DNA of 64,000 bases from Microbulbifer sp. GL-2 (GTDB lineage: Bacteria > Pseudomonadota > Gammaproteobacteria > Pseudomonadales > Cellvibrionaceae), in the NCBI RefSeq assembly GCF_007183175.1, contig NZ_AP019807.1, forward strand, positions 558,001 to 622,000, written 5' to 3'. The first letter of the stretch is position 1. Each line of letters begins with the position of its first letter. A program made the position numbers and the translations under genes. Under the pieces are notes generated by a model that did not search any database, was not told where the DNA came from, and saw only the letters and a list, made by a program, of their open reading frames with translations. Below are positions 57,980 through 64,000 of the stretch, piece by piece.

Positions 57980-59473
57980 ATGCAAGAGATCAAACCCAAG
58001 CCTCCCGCCAGCGCCGGCCAGCTGTTTGGCCACCCCAAAGGGCTGTTCCTGCTGTTTGGTACCGAGATGTGGGAACGCCTCAGCTACTACGGTATGCGCG
58101 GAATTTTCGTCTTTTATCTGACCTCCACTGCTACCGCGGCAGTATTCGGCTGGGAGCAGCTCTCAGACACCGAGTTACAATCTAAAGCACTTAGCTATCT
58201 GGGCTGGTACGCGATGCTGGTCTACCTGACTCCGATTATCGGCGGTTGGATGGCCGATAATCGTTGGGGACAACGCCGCTGCATTATGTTTGGCGGCACT
58301 CTGATGATGCTGGGGCAGTTCGCCCTCGGCTTTCCCCACGCCTGGCTACCCAATGGCAGTGAGATTTACATGCTGTGGCTGGGGTTAGCCCTGCTGATTA
58401 TCGGCAACGGTTTTTTCAAACCGAATATTTCCACCATGGTCGGAGACCTTTACGAAGAGGGAGACCATCGCCGCGATACGGCATTTACCATTTTTTATAT
58501 GGGTATTAATCTGGGCTCCATCCTCGGTTACCTGGTCGTAGGCTGGATTGGGGAGAAAGTTGACTACCAGCTGGCTTTTTTCGTTGCCGGCCTCGGTATG
58601 CTGGCAGGGCTAATACTGCAATTAACCCAGGCCAAGCGTTACCTTGGTAAAATCGGAGTAGAACCCTCTGCCCACCTGGAACTCAAAAATCAGGAAAGAG
58701 AAGAGACAGCCAAGCACCGCCCCCTCACTCAGGAAGAGCGCGATCGCATAAAAGTAATACTGGTACTTGGTGTCTTTATCGTGATCTTCTGGGCCGGCTT
58801 TGAGCAGGCTGCGGGTTCCATGAATCTCTTTGCCAAGTACCGCACCGATCTGAACGTATTTGGTTGGGAAATCCCCGCCAGCTGGCTTCAGATGGTAAAT
58901 CCACTCTTCATAATCATTCTCGCACCTATTATGGCCAGTATCTGGGTGGGCATGGGTGACAGGGAGCCCAGCTCGCCGGCCAAGTTCAGCCTGGGCCTCG
59001 TATTCCTCGGCATCGGTTTCCTCTCCATGTGCGGTGCGGCATTGCAAATCGGCGACTCCGAAACCATAAAAGCGAGTATATGGTGGCTGGTATTTGCTTA
59101 TATATTCCACACCATCGGCGAGCTGTGCCTGTCACCAATTGGGCTCTCGGTAGTCACCAAATTATCACCCCTGCGCTATTTATCCTTGATGATGGGTCTA
59201 TGGTTTGCCTTTATCGGCATTGCTAACAAGGGTGCCGCAGAAATTGGCAAACTGGTAGGGGTTTCCGGTCCCTTGGCCACTTTTGGCGGTGTGGCCCTGG
59301 CCGCAATCATTGCGGGGATTATTCTGTATTTTATCCGTGAGAAACTGGTGGATTGGATGCATGGTGCGGAAAAAGTTAACATTACGGTGGGAGAAACCAC
59401 CAAGGAGGAACTAAGTATCACCGCCGATCACGACGGTGTACCGCCAAAGCATTTCAGCGGTAATGACAAGTAG
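57980..59473 (+). CDS. POT/PTR2 family proton-dependent peptide transporter
   Basis: 497 residues with 12-14 membrane helices. POT signatures: the ExxER-type motif TEMWERLSYYGMRGIFVFYLTS, PIIGGWMADNRWGQRRCI, GNGFFKPNISTMVGDLY and DRRDTAFTIFYMGINLGS; a cytoplasmic loop (residues ~230-255) and AELCLSPIGLS in the second half. It imports di- and tripeptides with protons. Resembles DtpA/B/D of E. coli, but the subtype is not assigned. Divergent from hrpA. Confidence 0.92.
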   Translation: MQEIKPKPPASAGQLFGHPKGLFLLFGTEMWERLSYYGMRGIFVFYLTSTATAAVFGWEQLSDTELQSKALSYLGWYAMLVYLTPIIGGWMADNRWGQRRCIMFGGTLMMLGQFALGFPHAWLPNGSEIYMLWLGLALLIIGNGFFKPNISTMVGDLYEEGDHRRDTAFTIFYMGINLGSILGYLVVGWIGEKVDYQLAFFVAGLGMLAGLILQLTQAKRYLGKIGVEPSAHLELKNQEREETAKHRPLTQEERDRIKVILVLGVFIVIFWAGFEQAAGSMNLFAKYRTDLNVFGWEIPASWLQMVNPLFIIILAPIMASIWVGMGDREPSSPAKFSLGLVFLGIGFLSMCGAALQIGDSETIKASIWWLVFAYIFHTIGELCLSPIGLSVVTKLSPLRYLSLMMGLWFAFIGIANKGAAEIGKLVGVSGPLATFGGVALAAIIAGIILYFIREKLVDWMHGAEKVNITVGETTKEELSITADHDGVPPKHFSGNDK

Positions 59474-59540
59474 GAAAATTTTCAGGCAGGCAATCAATGA
59501 CCGCCCGAAGTGATTTTGTAAAAAGAGTATCCGCGTAGAT

Positions 59541-60722
59541 TTAGCGTCCTTTAACCAGGTAGGCAATGGCTTTGTCCAGCCCTTCCAGGGTCATTGGATA
59601 CATATGCTCATCCACCAGGCGCTGCGTCATCCCAATACTGGGCGTGTACTGCCAGTATTCCTCACCTACCGGATTTAACCAGATTAAATTATTGTAGGTT
59701 TCGGTGACTCGCTCCATCCAGGCGGCGCCAGGCTCCTCATTCATGTGCTCGACACTGCCGTAACGGCTGGTAATTTCATAAGGCGCCATAGAGGCATCCC
59801 CGACAAAGATTACTTTGTAGTCCTTCGCATAGGTGCGCAAAATCTCCAGCAACGGCATATTTTCATTAAAGCGGCGCTGGTTGTCTTTCCACACATGTTC
59901 GTAGACAAAATTGTGGAAATAAAAGTACTCCAGATGCTTGAACTCAGAACGGCATGCAGAAAACAACTCTTCACAGATTCGCACATAAGGGTCCATTGAG
60001 CCCCCCACATCGAAAAAGATCAGCACCTTTATCGCATTGTGCCGCTCCGGCACCATCTGGATATCCAACAAACCTGCATTACGTGCAGTAGAAGAAATTG
60101 TATTATCCAGGTCTAACTCTTCTGCAGCACCGGTACGGGCAAACTTACGCAGCTTGCGCAGGGCAACCTGAATATTACGGGTGCCCAAGCTGATGCTGTC
60201 ATCCAGGTTCTTAAACTGGCGCTTCTCCCATACTTTTGACGCGGAACGATTACGCCCTTTGCCGCCGACCCGGATTCCACCCGGATGATAACCACTGTTA
60301 CCGAAGGGGCTGGTACCACCGGTACCGATCCAGCGGTTGCCGCCGCTATGGCGCTTCTTCTGCTCCTCTAAGCGTTTCTTGAACTCCTCCAGCAGTTTTT
60401 CCAATCCACCAAGACTTTGGACTTTCGCCTTTTCTTCTTCGGTGAGCTGTTTCAGAAATTCTGCCCTGAGCCAGTCCTCAGGAATCATTTGCTCGACAAT
60501 ATCATCCAGCGTTTCCAGGTCTTTGAAATAAGACTCGAAAGCGCGATCGAACTTATCGAAATGTTTCTCATCTTTCACTAGGCAGACCCTCGCCAGGAAG
60601 TAAAACTCCTCCAGGTCTGCAAACACCAAGCGCTGTTGCAATGCTTCGAGCAGTGCCAGCAGCTCGGTAATGGATACCGGCAATTTATAGCGGCGTAAAT
60701 TTAGAAAAAAGCCAATCAGCAT
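59541..60722 (-). CDS. CoxE-like VWA domain protein
   Basis: 393 residues. It starts MLIGFFLNLRRYKLPVSITELLALLEAL and has a charged helical middle (ESYFKDLETLDDIVEQMIPED, EEFKKRLEEQKKRHSGG), then a VWA domain with a MIDAS motif (FFDVGGSMDPY, consistent with DxGxS), Thr-like and later Asp residues (IFVGDASMAPYE). It pairs with a MoxR AAA+ ATPase encoded upstream; such pairs act as chaperones for metal-cofactor enzymes or complexes. Its start lies about 100 bp after the MoxR stop. Substrate unknown. Confidence 0.9.
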   Translation of the reverse strand: MLIGFFLNLRRYKLPVSITELLALLEALQQRLVFADLEEFYFLARVCLVKDEKHFDKFDRAFESYFKDLETLDDIVEQMIPEDWLRAEFLKQLTEEEKAKVQSLGGLEKLLEEFKKRLEEQKKRHSGGNRWIGTGGTSPFGNSGYHPGGIRVGGKGRNRSASKVWEKRQFKNLDDSISLGTRNIQVALRKLRKFARTGAAEELDLDNTISSTARNAGLLDIQMVPERHNAIKVLIFFDVGGSMDPYVRICEELFSACRSEFKHLEYFYFHNFVYEHVWKDNQRRFNENMPLLEILRTYAKDYKVIFVGDASMAPYEITSRYGSVEHMNEEPGAAWMERVTETYNNLIWLNPVGEEYWQYTPSIGMTQRLVDEHMYPMTLEGLDKAIAYLVKGR

Positions 60723-60823
60723 AGTAATTCGCAGTCAGCACAAGAAAAAAGACACACGGCCTAGCCAGGTGGTAAACCTTCAGGGAGATAACTTTTTCTC
60801 CCTGAAGTAACACAACCGGCCCA

Positions 60824-61669
60824 TCAACGATTGTCGCGACGCGCCATAAATGCAAGACGTTCTAACATATGGACGTCCTGTTCATTTTTCAGCAGGGCTC
60901 CATAAAGAGGTGGAATTGCACTGCTATTATCACGGTTTTTCAATACCTCCTCAGGAATATCATCTGCCATCAGCAACTTGAGCCAGTCGATTAATTCTGA
61001 GGTGGAGGGCTTTTTCTTCAAGCCGGGAACTTCGCGTAACTGGAAGAAAATATCCATGGCCTCTGCCACCATCTGCCCCTTGATGTCCGGGTAATGCACA
61101 TCGACGATTTTGCGCATGGTGTCGCGGTCGGGGAAACTGATGTAATGGAAAAAGCAGCGGCGCAGGAAGGCATCAGGCAGTTCTTTTTCATTATTGGAAG
61201 TAATAATAACGATGGGGCGGTGCTTGGCTTTGATGGTTTCGCCAGTTTCGTAGACAAAGAACTCCATGCGATCCAGCTCTACCAGCAGGTCGTTGGGGAA
61301 CTCGATATCCGCCTTGTCGATCTCATCGATAAGTAATACCACGCGCTCCTCTGCCGCAAAGGCCTCCCACAGCTTGCCGCGCTTGATGTAATTACCGATA
61401 TCGTGAACTTTATCCACCCCCAACTGGGAATCTCGAAGGCGCGATACGGCATCGTATTCGTACAAGCCCTGCTGCGCTTTGGTGGTGGACTTAATATGCC
61501 ACTGAATCAGCTGCATGCCGAGACTCTGTGCAACCTGCTCAGCAAGCAGTGTCTTGCCGGTGCCCGGCTCACCCTTGATCAACAGGGGGCGCTGCAGGGT
61601 GGCTGCCGCGTTGACCGCCATCTGCAGATCTTCAGTCGCTACATAGCTGTCAGTACCGGTAAATTTCAT
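60824..61669 (-). CDS. MoxR-family AAA+ ATPase
   Basis: 281 residues from ATG 61669 (MKFTGTDSYVATEDLQMAV), with GGAG 6 bases upstream. AAA+ motifs: Walker A GEPGTGKTLLAEQ, Walker B VLLIDEIDKAD, sensor 1 PIVIITSNNEKELPDAFLRRC and sensor 2 RDTMRKIVDVHYPDI. MoxR ATPases remodel partners with VWA proteins. Operon partner is the CoxE-like VWA gene downstream. The length fits the family. Confidence 0.93.
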   Translation of the reverse strand: MKFTGTDSYVATEDLQMAVNAAATLQRPLLIKGEPGTGKTLLAEQVAQSLGMQLIQWHIKSTTKAQQGLYEYDAVSRLRDSQLGVDKVHDIGNYIKRGKLWEAFAAEERVVLLIDEIDKADIEFPNDLLVELDRMEFFVYETGETIKAKHRPIVIITSNNEKELPDAFLRRCFFHYISFPDRDTMRKIVDVHYPDIKGQMVAEAMDIFFQLREVPGLKKKPSTSELIDWLKLLMADDIPEEVLKNRDNSSAIPPLYGALLKNEQDVHMLERLAFMARRDNR

Positions 61670-61808
61670 GACTACTCCAATCCTGTATTCGCCGCTATCT
61701 ATCTGATTTAGCGAATGATAATTGATCAACGGGGTTGGAGGCGAGGCGGGAACGATCAAATTGGATGACCAGCCCGAGTAGGTTGAAGAAGTACGTATGG
61801 GGTAGGAA

Positions 61809-62489
61809 TCAAGCCACCTGGGTACTCCGGCGATGCACAACCTGCCGCCCCTTACCTGTGATATACCAGCGGATGCCCAAGTGGCTGTGGATCTTACCTA
61901 CCATCTCCAACACAAGCAGGCTGTTCAGGGCGCGGGCAACGGAGTTGGTTTCCATACCACTGTCCTGCACCATCCCGGACAGAGAGCGGAACACACACTC
62001 GCCACTATTGAGCAGGTTGAGCACTTGCAGGGCATTCTCATCCAGCTTGCGAATCTGATTAAAGTCCAGTGCCGGTCCCTGCTCCAAATCACCCTCAATT
62101 TCATGTTCCAGCAATGGCATCATCTCAAGCTGCATAGTGCGCAACTCCTGTTCCAGGTTCTCAACCCTGGCGCGGGCGATGCTGGCATCACGAAGTTGGC
62201 GGCGGGCGGCATTAAATACAAACATTCGTGAGGCAATAGCGGCCAGCAAGCAGTAGCCAGTGAAAATCAAAAGGCGCGATGGGTCCCCCTGAATCTCAAT
62301 CAACAGGTCACTTTGAGTAAACTTCAGGAAAATGGGCACCATCAAGGCACCGCACAGCCCCATGATCAAGCAACGTGCGAGGCCGGCCGGGTCCTCTTCG
62401 GTAAACAGCATCTGATAGTAATTCACCAGCCCGCCAAGAATGCCCGAAACCAGCATTACCGCGGTGAGAATCAGCAGGTGGTCGAGCAT
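61809..62489 (-). CDS. Membrane protein with coiled coil and C-terminal winged helix
   Basis: 226 residues. Three hydrophobic segments (~5-25, 40-60, 72-90) are followed by a coiled coil (ASIARARVENLEQELRTMQLEM) and a C-terminal winged-helix-like domain (IRKLDENALQVLNLLNSGECVFRSLSGMVQDSGMETNSVARALNSLLVLEMVGKI). The arrangement resembles proteins annotated as YEATS-associated helix-containing, but this is not certain. Function unknown. It lies upstream of the moxR gene, separated by 140 bp with no terminator. Confidence 0.75.
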   Translation of the reverse strand: MLDHLLILTAVMLVSGILGGLVNYYQMLFTEEDPAGLARCLIMGLCGALMVPIFLKFTQSDLLIEIQGDPSRLLIFTGYCLLAAIASRMFVFNAARRQLRDASIARARVENLEQELRTMQLEMMPLLEHEIEGDLEQGPALDFNQIRKLDENALQVLNLLNSGECVFRSLSGMVQDSGMETNSVARALNSLLVLEMVGKIHSHLGIRWYITGKGRQVVHRRSTQVA

Positions 62490-62934
62490 CAGGGTTCCTC
62501 AGCCGTCAATGGCAGCCACCGCCAGCAGAATTAGGCGGAAAAAGTACACGTCAGGGGCACTTCTTCAATATTTTTCTGAAAATCCGACAACCGGACCCAC
62601 TGACCAGTCGCCGGTGAAATGGACCTATAGATTTCTTGTGAGCTGCATTTCCAGAAATGGCTACGTCATTATTTGATATCAATAGTTCAATTATTCAGTA
62701 TGGCCTTACGCCAAGCGTGGAAGCAGCCTAATAGATATAGCAGCTGTCACCGGCGAGAGAACCCCGGGACAAGGGATGTGGCGCCTTTGATCTATGGAAG
62801 GAGGTATTACACGGAGAACAAACTTGCGAAATCCGATAAAAGAATAAATATAAACAGGGCTAGTAGGTAGACAGACGCCTGCGCCTATTAGCCCATGAAA
62901 CCAGTTACTAAGCGAAATGTGAGCGCTTTCGCGA
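62490..62934. other. Gene-free stretch
   Basis: About 445 bp between two minus-strand genes. No convincing reading frame, RNA or repeat. The AT-rich part near 62660-62700 may carry promoters for the membrane protein gene downstream. Confidence 0.55.
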
Positions 62935-63315
62935 TTACTGCTCGTTGAAGTAAGGGTCATCATCGAAGCGACTGCGTCGATCGCGGCGATACCTAAACAG
63001 CAAAGCAACAATGCCCCAAACGACCATAACCGCTAATGCCCCCCCAGCGGAAAACACTAAATTTGCAGTTACTTCCGGTGCTGCACCATTTTCTTCAAAT
63101 AGCATCTGGTATACAAAAAGAGGCAGCACAGGCATTGCCACCGAGTCGGCAACCGGTATTTTTACCGGCACCAGTAGCACTGCCGCGGAAACCAGTAACA
63201 GAGTTCGGCGCAACCAACTCCAGCGCCAGTTTCGCATAAACCACCAGCCGGCCAGTAACACCACCAGGGTTGAAGCTGCATACACCATCCAGGCAAGTTG
63301 AAAATCTTCTGACAT
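62935..63315 (-). CDS. Small inner-membrane protein, unknown
   Basis: 126 residues with about four hydrophobic stretches: near the start (WMVYAASTLVVLLAGWWFM), TLLLVSAAVLLVPVKIPV, a short VLPLFVYQMLF and AGGALAVMVVWGIVALLF, then an Arg/Asp-rich tail (RYRRDRRSRFDDDPYFNEQ). Predicted inner membrane. Conserved-looking, but family not recognised. It follows the YcgN gene by 55 bp. Confidence 0.72.
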   Translation of the reverse strand: MSEDFQLAWMVYAASTLVVLLAGWWFMRNWRWSWLRRTLLLVSAAVLLVPVKIPVADSVAMPVLPLFVYQMLFEENGAAPEVTANLVFSAGGALAVMVVWGIVALLFRYRRDRRSRFDDDPYFNEQ

Positions 63316-63370
63316 TTATTTTCTTCTCTAATTTTCCATCGCCCTCGACAGGATATTCGACGGCATCCCT

Positions 63371-63820
63371 TCAACCAGCATCCACCCAGGTGACAATATG
63401 CTCCTCCATATCATCCGGATGTACTAGCTCCTCACTCACTACACTGCCACGTACTGACATACCAGCCAGGTGGACAGATTCAACATCCCCACTAATCAAG
63501 GGGTGCCATTCCGGCAGCGGGCGCCCCTCGGAGAGACAGCGGTAAGCACAAGTACGCGGCAGCCAGCTGAACTCAGGAATATCCTCCACCTGAAGCTGTA
63601 TACAGTCAGGCACCAGCGCTTTGCGTTGGCTGTACTGGCTACAGCGGCAGGAGTGGGTATCAAGCAGGCGGCAGGCAACATTGGTACTGTATACCTCACC
63701 GGACTCTTCATCTTCCAGACTGTGCAAACAGCAGCGTCCACAGCCGTCGCAGAGAGCTTCCCACTCGGAAGTACTCATCTGCGTTAGTGTCTTGCGCCGC
63801 CAAAAGGGCTTTTGAGCCAT
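63371..63820 (-). CDS. YcgN/UPF0260 Cys-cluster protein
   Basis: 149 residues. The start MAQKPFWRRKTLTQMSTSEWEALCDGCGRCCL and the pattern CxGCxRCC...CRLLD...C.C..Y..R....PDC...CAYRCL fit the UPF0260/YkgJ family, whose Cys residues likely bind metal. The biochemical role is not known. It is adjacent to ycgL as in E. coli and Pseudomonas. Confidence 0.9.
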   Translation of the reverse strand: MAQKPFWRRKTLTQMSTSEWEALCDGCGRCCLHSLEDEESGEVYSTNVACRLLDTHSCRCSQYSQRKALVPDCIQLQVEDIPEFSWLPRTCAYRCLSEGRPLPEWHPLISGDVESVHLAGMSVRGSVVSEELVHPDDMEEHIVTWVDAG

Positions 63821-63828
63821 TTTCTGCC

Positions 63829-64000
63829 TCAGCGCTGCAGCTTGCTGTTCTTCAATGCGATTTCACTCATTTCAGAGTCGGCTACTGGCGGCATCTGTAA
63901 ATAGTAACCGCGCACACGCAGTTCCTGCAGGACCTTGTCAGCACTTGCACGCGCCAGCTTACGCTCTGGTGTCACCAACATGGTGGTCAGGTGCTGGGGA
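63829..64000 (-). CDS. YcgL domain protein, 3' part only (runs off window)
   Basis: The last 56 residues are visible (HLTTMLVTPERKLARASADKVLQELRVRGYYLQMPP). The phrase QGYYLQ/RGYYLQMPP and the ML...ERKLA segment match YcgL. The stop is 8 bp before ycgN's start, so the two form one operon. The 5' end lies beyond position 64000. Confidence 0.88.
   Translation of the reverse strand, partial: PQHLTTMLVTPERKLARASADKVLQELRVRGYYLQMPPVADSEMSEIALKNSKLQR

Overview
The window looks like the chromosome of a marine-type gammaproteobacterium. Proteins and gene order resemble Cellvibrionales/Microbulbifer and, more distantly, Pseudomonas; this is inferred from protein style and synteny, since no rRNA marker is present. 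It has two parts: a lambda-like prophage (from before base 1 to about 35.5 kb) and ordinary host chromosome (35.5-64 kb).

Prophage. A tyrosine integrase and a small excisionase lie against the 3' end of a tRNA-Ala(GGC) gene, which is the likely attachment site. The left attachment site is not visible and probably lies before base 1. A CI-like repressor (plus strand) and a YdaS/Cro-like regulator (minus strand) diverge around 27.7 kb. The plus strand carries small accessory genes, an ASCH-like protein, a KilAC-like protein, xis and int. The minus strand carries, in order, cro, a nut-like leader with two boxB-like hairpins, TOPRIM primase, SF3-type helicase, a 253-bp quasi-palindrome with a Z-DNA-like tract, a Q-like late regulator, two terminators, endolysin, two holins, terminase, gpW, portal, a ClpP-protease/capsid fusion, a decoration protein, tail tube, gpG/gpT with a frameshift site, tape measure, and a 1845-residue tail-tip protein ending in a Hint-like domain. 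This is a siphovirus.

Between the head and tail genes (10.5-14.4 kb) is an AT-rich cargo block. Its striking part is a pair of integron gene cassettes (12.90-14.38 kb): two attC-like palindromes whose R'' boxes are complementary to the first bases of their own cassettes, with no integron integrase in the window. They carry an HNH-like zinc-cluster protein and two tiny unknown proteins. Downstream is a structured non-coding region (a C4-like antisense RNA candidate) leading into a BRO-family antirepressor, then a translationally coupled low-GC gene pair.

Host region. gltX is followed by a chaperone-usher pilus cluster (pilin, usher, two-domain tip protein, and a chaperone on the opposite strand), then a degenerate GDPD-like protein with a short GlpD-like oxidoreductase, a small lipoprotein, dusA, tal and a TerB-like gene. 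Next come a partner-switching pair (STAS protein and response-regulator/PP2C phosphatase), mlaA, and an HvfABC-type RiPP operon in which an EGKCG-repeat precursor sits with a DUF692 iron enzyme and a DUF2063 partner. The window ends with hrpA, a POT peptide transporter, a CoxE-like VWA protein with a MoxR ATPase, a membrane/winged-helix protein, ycgN and the 3' end of ycgL.
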